Source of the DNA: an uncultured Eubacteriales bacterium
Lineage (GTDB): Bacteria; Bacillota_A; Clostridia; Christensenellales; Aristaeellaceae
Direction: 5' to 3'
Length of the DNA stretch: 5,234 bases
NCBI GenBank assembly: GCA_902775835.1
Contig: CACYNZ010000269.1
Location: forward strand, 1 to 5,234
Below are positions 1 through 5,234 of the stretch, one piece after another (position 1 is the first letter of the stretch; the number at the start of each line of letters is the position of its first letter). The position numbers and the translations under genes were made by a program. The notes beneath the pieces are model-generated. The model was not told the DNA's origin, did not search any database, and saw nothing but the letters and a program-made list of their open reading frames with translations.

Positions 1-3000
1 ACGGCACCGATTCTGGGCATTGGCGCTGCGGCAGTGAAGACGACCGCGGATTTCGATGCACAGATGTCCAAGGTGAGGGCAATTTCTGGAGCATCCGGAG
101 ATGACTTCGATCGGCTACGCGAAAAAGCCCGGGAGATGGGTGCAAAAACGAAGTTTTCTGCTTCAGAAGCAGGATCCGCTTTTGAATATATGGCCATGGC
201 CGGATGGAAAACGGAGGACATGCTTTCCGGTATTGAGGGCATCATGAACCTGGCTGCGGCATCCGGCGAAGACCTGGCGCTGACATCCGACATCGTGACC
301 GATGCGCTCACGGCATTTGGTCTTTCCGCAGAAGACTCCAGTCACTTTGCGGATATCCTCGCTGCTGCCAGCTCCAACGCCAACACGAATGTCGCCATGA
401 TGGGCGAAACCTTCAAATATGCCGCGCCTGTGGCCGGCGCCCTCGGTTACAGCGCAGAGGACACAGCTCTCGCCATCGGCCTTATGGCCAACGCAGGCAT
501 TAAGAGCTCTCAGGCAGGTACCGCCATCCGGTCCGGTCTGACACGCCTGGTGAAACCCACCAAGCAGGTGCGGGAGGCCATGGAGAAATACGGTGTATCC
601 ATCACGGACGGAAACGGAAAAATGTATTCCATGCGTGAGATGATGGTTCAGCTCCGGGAAAAACTAGGCGGACTGGATGAAGCAGAACAGGGTGCCGCCG
701 CTGCGGCCATCTTCGGTACAAACGCCATGTCCGGATGGCTGGCCATTGTGAACGGCAGTGATAAAGATTTTGACAAGCTATCAAAGGCCATTGACAACTG
801 TGACGGCACAGCACTGGAAATGGCTGAAATCATGCAGGATAACCTGACCGGCAAGCTCACCATTCTGAAATCTCAGTTGGAAGAGCTTGCTATTTCGTTT
901 GGGGATATCCTCATGCCCACGATAAATAAAATCGTGGAAGCTGTGCAGGCGTTTGTGGACAAGCTGAATTCCATGTCAGATGCTCAGCGGGAAACCATCG
1001 TGAAAATAGCAGCTTTGGCCGCATCCCTGGGGCCGTTGCTTTTGATTCTGGGAAAAGTCCTGTCTGTCACGGGTTCTTCACTTAGTGGTTTTGCCAAACT
1101 GGGAAAGGGGATCATGGGCCTTACCAGTAAGGTAACGTCCGCCGGGGGAGTATTTGGCGTACTGAAGAGCGCGATCGCAGCCATTACGAGTCCGGTGGGA
1201 CTGGTGGTTGCAGCCATCGCTGTACTGGTCGCTGCTTTCGTGCATCTCTGGCAGACAAATGAAGAATTCCGCGCAAAGGTCACCGAGATATGGAATCACG
1301 TAAAGGATATCTTCTCCGGTTTCGTGGAAAGTATCCGGGAACGCCTGCAGGCTATGGGCATCGACTTCTCTTCCGTTTCCGAAACCATACGCGCGATATG
1401 GGACGGACTGTGTCAGATACTGGCTCCGGTTTTGATTGCCGCCTTTGAGCATATCTCCAATGCACTGGAGACAGCACTGAATGTTTTGATCGGCGTCTTT
1501 GATTTCTTTGCCGGTCTGTTTTCCGGAAACTGGGACCAGGTATGGCAGGGAATCCAGACTGTGTTTACATCGGTCTGGGACGGTATCAAGCGCTATTTTG
1601 AAATCGTACTCAACGGCATCAAGGGTGTCATGGATGCGGTGCTCGGTCTGTTCGGTACTGACTGGGAAACGGTATGGACTTCAGTGAAAACCTTCTTCCA
1701 GGATACATGGAACAGCATTCAGACGTTTTTCAGTACCGCATGGGAAAATATCAAGGCCGTGGCCACGACTGGTATGACCCTGATCCATGATGCCATTACC
1801 AGTGCACTGGATACCATTGCCGGTGTGTTTACTACTGTCTGGGATGCCATTTCCACGGCGGTCCAGACGGCCATGGATACTATTCGGACAGGCCTGACGA
1901 CAGCCTGGGAAACGGTGAAAACGAATGTATCCCAGACCATGGAGACACTGAAAACCAATCTCACTACGGCATGGGAAGACCTGAAAACCTCTGTATCCAC
2001 CACTGCCACGGTTCTGAAAACAAGCGTCGTCATGGCCTGGGAGAGTCTGAAAACCAGTGTTTCGGGTGCAATGACAACGCTGAAGACTTCGCTGACAACC
2101 GCTTGGGAAACCCTGAAGACGAATATCATCAACAAAGCAGAGAATATAAAGTCCACAGTCAGTACAGCATGGGAAAGCCTGAAGCGAAGTGTCAGCCAGA
2201 CGGTGACGAATCTGAAGACTTCCGTTGTCACATCCTGGGAGAGCCTGAAGACAAGTGTGAGCAATACGGTTGCCCAGATGAAATCCTCAATCAAAACGGC
2301 ATGGGAGAATGTGAAGACTTCCGTAACCGGCACCGTGGATAAGCTGAAGGGAACGGTTGTGAAAACCTGGGATACCCTGAAGAGTACCGTCAGCACTACC
2401 GTAAATTCCCTGAAGGCACAGATCAGCAATACCTGGGAAAACATCAAGAGTAAAGTCGTTGATACAGTACAGTCCATCAAGGACAAGGTGAACACGGCCT
2501 GGAGCACGCTGAAATCGAACGTGGAAAATGTGGTCACCAACCTGAAGACAAACGTTTCCAATGCCTGGGAAAATCTGAAGGGTTCTGTTTCAGATACCGT
2601 CTCAGCCATTGAAAGCAAGGTGACAAATGTATGGACGGATTTGACCACGGCTGTCATCAATACCGTGAACGCACTGAAAACCAGCGTTACCAATCTCTGG
2701 GAGGATATCAAGAGCAATGTCGGTACAGCTGTGGAGTCGGTGAAGACCACAATTACCAGTACATGGGAAAATGCCAAATCTTCTGTCGTGGAAACCGTGG
2801 AGGGGATTCAGAGCAGCGTTTCCAATGTATTCGAAGGTATTCGGTCCACAGCGGAGTCTGTCTGGGAATCCATCAAGTCAGCTATGACTTCACCTATTGA
2901 AACCGCGAAGGAACTGATCCGCGGTGCCATTGATACGATCAAGGGTCTGTTCGACTTCGAATGGTCTTTCCCGCGGATCAAAATGCCGCACTTTTCCTGG

Positions 3001-3357
3001 TACTGGCAGAGCATCGGCGGGCTTGTTTCCATTCCCATGATCTCTGTGGACTGGTATAAGAAGGCCATGGATAACGGCATGATCCTGAACAATCCAACCA
3101 TCTTCGGTGCGATGAACGGGCAGCTGCTCGGTGCCGGTGAAGCAGGATCTGAAACAGTGGTCGGCACGCAGAGTCTCATGGATATGATCCGGCAGGCAGT
3201 GTCTGGCATGGCAAGTGGAGAAACGAACATCCATTATGGTGGTGTCACCGTAAACGTATACAGCCAGCCCGGACAGGATATATCCGAACTGGCCGACGAG
3301 ATCGAGGAGCGGATCAATCTGAATGTGACACGGCGGACTGCAGTGTTTGGAACATAA
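1..3357 (+). CDS. Phage tail tape measure protein (5' partial)
   Basis: The protein sets tail length and occupies the tail tube of long-tailed phages. The frame is open from the first base, so the 1118 residues seen are the C-terminal part. The GTG at 34 is internal: residues before it (TAPILGIGAAAVKTTADFD) already fit the family. Residues about 15-190 resemble the TP901/PhageMin_Tail core (KVRAISGASG, FSASEAGSAFEYMAMAGW, AAASSNANTNVAMMGETF, GIKSSQAGTAIRSGL). Hydrophobic stretches follow near 333-355, 391-417 and 473-507, usual for tape measures that enter the host membrane. Residues about 558-965 are an 11/22-residue Trp-rich coiled-coil array. The C-terminus has the usual compact end: FPRIKMPHF at about 990, NPTIFGAMNG, and GEAGSETVVG at 1046-1055. 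The stop is TAA at 3355-3357. The next tail gene on this strand is the Dit-like gene at 4710, after an inserted antisense block. Confidence 0.95.
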   Translation, partial: TAPILGIGAAAVKTTADFDAQMSKVRAISGASGDDFDRLREKAREMGAKTKFSASEAGSAFEYMAMAGWKTEDMLSGIEGIMNLAAASGEDLALTSDIVTDALTAFGLSAEDSSHFADILAAASSNANTNVAMMGETFKYAAPVAGALGYSAEDTALAIGLMANAGIKSSQAGTAIRSGLTRLVKPTKQVREAMEKYGVSITDGNGKMYSMREMMVQLREKLGGLDEAEQGAAAAAIFGTNAMSGWLAIVNGSDKDFDKLSKAIDNCDGTALEMAEIMQDNLTGKLTILKSQLEELAISFGDILMPTINKIVEAVQAFVDKLNSMSDAQRETIVKIAALAASLGPLLLILGKVLSVTGSSLSGFAKLGKGIMGLTSKVTSAGGVFGVLKSAIAAITSPVGLVVAAIAVLVAAFVHLWQTNEEFRAKVTEIWNHVKDIFSGFVESIRERLQAMGIDFSSVSETIRAIWDGLCQILAPVLIAAFEHISNALETALNVLIGVFDFFAGLFSGNWDQVWQGIQTVFTSVWDGIKRYFEIVLNGIKGVMDAVLGLFGTDWETVWTSVKTFFQDTWNSIQTFFSTAWENIKAVATTGMTLIHDAITSALDTIAGVFTTVWDAISTAVQTAMDTIRTGLTTAWETVKTNVSQTMETLKTNLTTAWEDLKTSVSTTATVLKTSVVMAWESLKTSVSGAMTTLKTSLTTAWETLKTNIINKAENIKSTVSTAWESLKRSVSQTVTNLKTSVVTSWESLKTSVSNTVAQMKSSIKTAWENVKTSVTGTVDKLKGTVVKTWDTLKSTVSTTVNSLKAQISNTWENIKSKVVDTVQSIKDKVNTAWSTLKSNVENVVTNLKTNVSNAWENLKGSVSDTVSAIESKVTNVWTDLTTAVINTVNALKTSVTNLWEDIKSNVGTAVESVKTTITSTWENAKSSVVETVEGIQSSVSNVFEGIRSTAESVWESIKSAMTSPIETAKELIRGAIDTIKGLFDFEWSFPRIKMPHFSWYWQSIGGLVSIPMISVDWYKKAMDNGMILNNPTIFGAMNGQLLGAGEAGSETVVGTQSLMDMIRQAVSGMASGETNIHYGGVTVNVYSQPGQDISELADEIEERINLNVTRRTAVFGT
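1903..2826 (+). repeat. Fourteen tandem 66-nt (22-residue) coding repeats in the tape measure gene
   Basis: Starting at codon 635 of the visible frame, the protein repeats every 22 residues without any insertion or deletion. Each unit opens with a Trp dipeptide (AW, SW, TW, VW or LW) and follows roughly xWExLKTxVSxTxxxLKTxVxx. Units begin at 1903, 1969, 2035 and so on to 2761; a fifteenth degenerate unit (VFEGIRS) starts at 2827. Each unit is two 11-residue halves, which indicates a hendecad coiled coil. Upstream, about 1675-1902, there are looser 11-residue units (VWTSVKTFFQD, TWNSIQTFFST, AWENIKAVATT). The DNA copies have diverged, so the period is clearer in protein than in DNA. The function as part of the tail-length ruler is inferred from the family. 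Confidence 0.9.
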
Positions 3358-3476
3358 GTAGCGGTAGATGAACTTGTAAAGAATACAAGAAAAACCGGAA
3401 GGAAACCTTAACAGTTTTCTTCCGGTCAGATTATACAAGATTCTGATAACACAAACGAATCCGGGAAACAGAATCA
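3358..3476. other. Intergenic junction between tape measure gene and TA block
   Basis: Besides the terminator hairpin, this 119-nt gap holds a second small perfect inverted repeat, CTTGTA (3373-3378) and TACAAG (3384-3389) around AAGAA. It also holds an 8-bp direct repeat, ATACAAGA, at 3383-3390 and 3433-3440, flanking the terminator hairpin. No gene is seen. The gap marks one edge of the inserted block. No target-site duplication shared with the other edge (about 4640-4709) could be recognised by eye. Confidence 0.5.
3394..3426 (-). terminator. Intrinsic terminator of the minus-strand TA block
   Basis: Arms at 3394-3406 (ACCGGAAGGAAAC) and 3414-3426 (GTTTTCTTCCGGT) pair over 13 bp with one G-T wobble, around a 7-nt loop. 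On the minus strand the hairpin is followed by a T-run (TTTT, then CTTG, reading down from 3393). On the plus strand it is followed by CAGATTATAC, with no U tract. It lies about 50 nt past the toxin stop codon. It should therefore end the TA transcript while stopping tail-operon transcription poorly. Confidence 0.75.
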
Positions 3477-3797
3477 TCAGATCTTACTGTGCCAGTTGGT
3501 TTTCCCATAAAGAAATCGTCGAATCTCTATGACCTTTTTGTCGGCTTCGGGAATAACGACATAAAAGATAATATAGTTTTTCACATATATCCGATAATAC
3601 GGGTATTTATGATCGTTGCGTGAGTGATACTGTTCAAAAGCTTCAGCTGTGGGTATTCTTTCAAGTATGGCCTTTTCAGCAGCATCAATTAAATCAGCAG
3701 CGGCCTGAGGATTTAACAATTCATCAGATATATAAAGCACAGCATTTTTCAGATCCTCACGGAATTGTGGCAGATATCTTAAAATATACTCATGCAT
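3477..3797 (-). CDS. RelE/ParE-family toxin of a type II TA system
   Basis: This 106-residue protein has the length and fold pattern of RelE/ParE toxins, which either cleave mRNA at the ribosome or poison gyrase. Two N-terminal helices (FREDLKNAVLYISDELLNPQAAADLIDAAEKAI) lead into the strands PYYRIYVKNYIIFYVV, then KKVIEIRRFLYGKTNWHSKI; the FLYGKxxW ending is typical. Which activity applies cannot be told from sequence. The ATG at 3797 is chosen over an upstream one at 3833. It has GGAG 8 nt before it, overlaps the antitoxin stop by 8 nt (ATGCATGA), and gives the normal family N-terminus (MHEYILRYLPQF). The overlap implies translational coupling with the antitoxin. The stop is TGA at 3479-3477, with a terminator just beyond. 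The gene looks intact. Confidence 0.88.
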   Translation of the reverse strand: MHEYILRYLPQFREDLKNAVLYISDELLNPQAAADLIDAAEKAILERIPTAEAFEQYHSRNDHKYPYYRIYVKNYIIFYVVIPEADKKVIEIRRFLYGKTNWHSKI

Positions 3798-3999
3798 GGA
3801 TCGTTCTCCGGAGATCAGAGAAAACCTCTTCATGTGTCAGCCGTTCTTCCGTATGTTCTGCAAGGTAATCGGCCTCATCCAATGCACATTCAATGTAGTC
3901 ATCATACCCTGTCAATTCTTTCATGAGAGCAATCACAATATGAAGATTCTTATCAGGAATATGTTCGAGAAGCAATTCAGCCTGTTGGCGTTCGCTCAT
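3790..3999 (-). CDS. Putative antitoxin partner of the RelE/ParE-family toxin
   Basis: This small acidic 69-residue protein lies immediately upstream of the toxin and overlaps it by 8 nt. The start MSERQQAELL at 3999 follows a strong ribosome binding site (GGAGGTG, 8 nt spacing); a TTG at 4059 in the same frame lies in the PIN remnant and is not preferred. The N-terminal part (LLEHIPDKNLHIVIALMKEL) is predicted helical. The C-terminal part (ALDEADYLAEHTEERLTHEEVFSDLRR) resembles the toxin-wrapping tail of RelB-like antitoxins that pair with RelE toxins. No classic ribbon-helix-helix, Phd or HTH domain is evident, so self-repression is uncertain. The antitoxin role is inferred mainly from position and the C-terminal motif. 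Confidence 0.75.
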   Translation of the reverse strand: MSERQQAELLLEHIPDKNLHIVIALMKELTGYDDYIECALDEADYLAEHTEERLTHEEVFSDLRRTIHA

Positions 4000-4030
4000 C
4001 AATGTCTCACCTCCATTTGTAGATATAATT

Positions 4031-4059
4031 ATCTTACAATACTTGGCTGTCTTCTGCAA
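4031..4059 (-). promoter_or_regulatory. Weak candidate promoter for the RelE-type TA pair
   Basis: On the minus strand TTGCAG (4059-4054) and TAAGAT (4036-4031) are spaced by 17 nt. Both hexamers are poor matches to the sigma-A consensus. A short inverted repeat, AGATA-TAAT-TATCT (4021-4034), overlaps the -10 side and could be an operator. The elements lie within the end of the PIN pseudogene. Read-through from the promoter at 4640-4610 is an equally good explanation for expression. Confidence 0.3.
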
Positions 4060-4300
4060 GAATAAGCGAAGAATATATAGTAATCAATTGCATTCTCTTA
4101 CTTTTGTCTTCTTTAATTCTCTCAATATGAATCCATTCAGATTCAGAAATCAACCTTTTTATATCATCGTTTTTCCGAGTAATTTCATAGAATACTGCCT
4201 CGGGGACTGTAATCTCACCGTATTGCTTTTTTAATAAATCCAGCAGACCAACTTAACAAAGTGAAATTAGAGGGATTGAATTTACAATAACCTTACGCAT
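4034..4300 (-). pseudogene. Decayed DUF3368/PIN-domain (VapC-like) toxin
   Basis: Starting at ATG 4300, which overlaps the UPF0175 stop by 8 nt (ATGCGTAA), the frame reads MRKVIVNSIPLISLC, a TAA stop at 4255-4253, then VGLLDLLKKQYGEITVPEAV, FYEITRKNDDIKRLISESE and WIHIERIKEDKSKRM. This is the recognisable N-terminal half of a DUF3368 PIN nuclease, the standard partner of UPF0175 antitoxins. The stop replaces the Lys expected in LCKVG, an apparent AAA to TAA change. After WIHIERI the frame drifts (QLITIYSSLILAEDSQVL) and stops at 4036-4034, codon 89; the family is usually about 150-160 residues. The H-x-G-E region and the later Asp-rich active-site segment are missing. A shifted frame gives QKTAKYC, resembling the family's KKTAKYLGL, which suggests an internal deletion. 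A GAGGG site 9 nt before the ATG survives inside the antitoxin gene. Confidence 0.78.
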
Positions 4301-4547
4301 TGGAAACATCCCTCAATAGTTCTTCATCGTCCTGAAAGTGGAAGATGTCGATTTTATTTTGGCCCAAAAAAATCATAAATTCTTCTTCGGTAAGTCCGGC
4401 GATCTCAGCACAATAACCTATTGAAACATTATTATGAATGTAGTAACCCAGCGCAACCATTTTTCTCGCAAAGGCTGTTGCCTCAGCGGTGCTCATATGT
4501 GTATCGTACAATACCTCATTGGGAACGTTAACCATTACCTGGCACAT
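4293..4547 (-). CDS. UPF0175-family antitoxin (toxin partner broken)
   Basis: This 84-residue protein matches the UPF0175 pattern: a short strand (MVNVPNEVL), a helix (TAEATAFARKMVALGYYI), an HTH-like segment (VSIGYCAEIAGLTEEEFMIFLGQ), and an acidic tail (IDIFHFQDDEELLRDVSNA). Members act as DNA-binding antitoxins for DUF3368/PIN ribonucleases. The ATG at 4547 is fixed by AGGAGG with 8 nt spacing. The gene is intact and full length, but the toxin that follows and overlaps it is interrupted, so it is probably an orphan. Upstream lie a sigma-A-like promoter and a perfect palindrome, consistent with self-repression. It is the first gene of the minus-strand block and its transcript likely continues into the RelE-type pair. 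Confidence 0.85.
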   Translation of the reverse strand: MCQVMVNVPNEVLYDTHMSTAEATAFARKMVALGYYIHNNVSIGYCAEIAGLTEEEFMIFLGQNKIDIFHFQDDEELLRDVSNA

Positions 4548-4580
4548 TACCGTTTCCTCCTTTCAAAGGAATCTGGCTGC

Positions 4581-4601
4581 TAAGTGAGTACATCTCACTT
4601 A
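4581..4601. promoter_or_regulatory. Palindromic operator candidate for the UPF0175 antitoxin
   Basis: TAAGTGAG (4581-4588) and CTCACTTA (4594-4601) form a perfect 8-bp inverted repeat around TACAT. It lies just after the -10 element of the minus-strand promoter, at about the expected transcription start, and before the ribosome binding site. This is where an autorepressing TA protein would bind. As RNA it could also form a small hairpin in the leader. Confidence 0.6.
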
Positions 4602-4609
4602 TTGTATTT

Positions 4610-4640
4610 ACTATACTAAAAATATAGCAGCAAAAGTCAA
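4610..4640 (-). promoter_or_regulatory. Sigma-A-like promoter for the minus-strand TA block
   Basis: On the minus strand TTGACT (4640-4635) is followed after 19 nt by TATAGT (4615-4610). Each hexamer has one mismatch to consensus. The spacer is longer than the preferred 17 nt, so the promoter may be moderate. It would start transcription near 4603, about 55 nt before the UPF0175 start codon. Confidence 0.55.
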
Positions 4641-4652
4641 GGAATACTATGA

Positions 4653-4709
4653 TTATAATGATTCTATAGCTCTCTTGATGTCTTCTTTATCTGTAAGAAA
4701 GGGATAAAC
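4653..4709 (-). other. Possible C-terminal coding remnant upstream of the TA block
   Basis: The minus strand of the gap before the Dit-like gene reads VYPFLTDKEDIKRAIESL and then TAA (4655-4653). The composition is protein-like and charged, and it ends just before the TA promoter. The frame continues open into the antisense of the Dit-like gene, in register with its codons, so the longer reading there may be only a shadow. The short stretch could be the end of a lost gene carried with the cassette, or chance. No family is recognised. Confidence 0.25.
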
Positions 4710-5234
4710 ATGCATCACTTCATATACAACGGCAAAAGCTCGGCTGATTTCAACCTGGTTCTCTCCGGAGAGGAGACATGGAAGAAACCGATGCCGGATA
4801 TACAGCGCATTCAGATTCCCGGAAGAAACGGGAATCTTTTATTTTCCAACAACCGGTATCAGAACGTGGATATTGTCTACCACATCGGCATCAAGCGGGA
4901 TTTTCATATAACCTTTTCCGCATTTATGGGGTTTGTATTAAGTGAACCCGGATATCACCGGCTGGAGGACAGCTATCATCCGGACGTGTATCGCATGGCC
5001 TACGTGAGTAAGGAATGCGCACCGAAACTGTCAGCGCTCAATAACAGCGGTTCGTTTGACCTGACCTTTTCCTGTAAGCCGCAATGCTTCCTGAAATCCG
5101 GGGAACGGCAGATGACCATCACGGACACCTCGGAAATCTACAATCCCACGCTGTTCGATGCCCGGCCGCTTCTCCGTGTATACGGCACAGGGCGGATCAC
5201 GGTTGGCGATGAAAAGGTCATCATCCGCGAGAAT
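4710..5234 (+). CDS. Distal tail protein, Dit-like phage tail protein (3' partial)
   Basis: The frame is open from ATG 4710 to the last base, giving 175 residues with no stop. The protein forms the hub at the tail tip that joins tail tube and baseplate or tail fibre in siphoviruses of Gram-positive hosts. Seen motifs are the N-terminal FIYNGKSSADFNLVLSG, IPGRNGNL at residues 36-43, GYHRLEDSYHPDVYRMA at 81-97, FSCKPQCFLKSGE at 120-132, and NPTLFDARPLLRVYGTG at 145-161. All are characteristic of the Sipho_tail/Dit family. The ribosome binding site is AAAGGG, 6 nt before ATG. It normally follows the tape measure gene directly, but here 1352 nt intervene. Its start lies only about 70 nt from the -35 element of the opposing TA promoter. 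Confidence 0.9.
   Translation, partial: MHHFIYNGKSSADFNLVLSGEETWKKPMPDIQRIQIPGRNGNLLFSNNRYQNVDIVYHIGIKRDFHITFSAFMGFVLSEPGYHRLEDSYHPDVYRMAYVSKECAPKLSALNNSGSFDLTFSCKPQCFLKSGERQMTITDTSEIYNPTLFDARPLLRVYGTGRITVGDEKVIIREN

Noticed and set aside
34..36. GTG at 34 as the start of the tape measure protein
   Set aside because: The same frame is open to base 1 with family-like sequence, and no ribosome binding site precedes the GTG.
984..1452. Two overlapping minus-strand open frames within the tape measure gene
   Set aside because: Both are antisense to a well-supported coding region, show no recognisable motifs and overlap each other.
1719..2777. Long minus-strand open frame (352 codons) inside the tape measure gene
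   Set aside because: It is the antisense shadow of the 66-nt repeat array; the repeated codons avoid stops on the other strand. The translation is a low-complexity Val/Phe/Ser/Thr-rich repeat with no ribosome binding site.
2808..3477. Minus-strand frames of 140 and 195 codons across the tape measure C-terminus
   Set aside because: They run antisense to the conserved C-terminal segment and across the terminator hairpin, with no family resemblance.
3796..4065. Plus-strand frame of 89 codons opposite the small antitoxin
   Set aside because: It is antisense to the antitoxin, which has a strong ribosome binding site and coupled toxin; this frame has neither.
4043..4234. Plus-strand frame of 63 codons
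   Set aside because: It is opposite the PIN pseudogene and its translation is AT-driven Phe/Asn/Ile-rich sequence without motifs.
4612..4659. Plus-strand promoters for the Dit-like gene using TATACT (4612-4617) or TATAAT (4654-4659)
   Set aside because: Neither has a recognisable -35 hexamer at 16-18 nt, and the stretch is AT-rich enough for chance matches.
3358..4709. Transposon or integrase-borne insertion
   Set aside because: No transposase or recombinase gene, terminal inverted repeats or clear target duplication was seen at the block edges.

Overview
The window looks like part of the tail module of a siphovirus-type prophage from a Gram-positive host, most likely a Clostridia/Firmicutes bacterium. 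That host guess is an inference from strong AGGAGG-type ribosome binding sites and from tail and toxin-antitoxin (TA) proteins of the kind common in gut Firmicutes. The prophage reading rests on two plus-strand structural genes. The first (1-3357, start off the window) is a tape measure protein. The second (4710-5234, end off the window) is a distal tail protein (Dit-like). These two genes are normally adjacent and co-transcribed.

Here they are separated by about 1.35 kb of visibly more AT-rich DNA that reads on the opposite strand. It has the form of a moron-type cargo block. Read 5'->3' on the minus strand, it holds: a promoter with a perfect 21-bp palindrome just after it; a UPF0175-family antitoxin (4547-4293); a decayed DUF3368/PIN-domain toxin (4300-4034) with an in-frame stop at codon 16 and a lost C-terminal half; a small antitoxin (3999-3790); a RelE/ParE-family toxin (3797-3477); and a hairpin terminator (3426-3394) whose U-run lies on the minus strand.

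Two TA modules therefore sit head to tail. In each, the antitoxin comes first and overlaps the toxin by exactly 8 nt. The upstream module has lost its toxin and keeps an intact, apparently orphan antitoxin; the downstream module looks complete. The PIN remnant runs almost to the ribosome binding site of the second antitoxin, so the second module appears to have been joined onto the decaying tail of the first.

The tape measure protein carries a striking array of fourteen gap-free 22-residue (66-nt) repeats, each opening with a Trp except for one degenerate copy after them. This is a hendecad coiled-coil ruler. No tRNA, rRNA, CRISPR array, IS element or convincing attachment site was seen.
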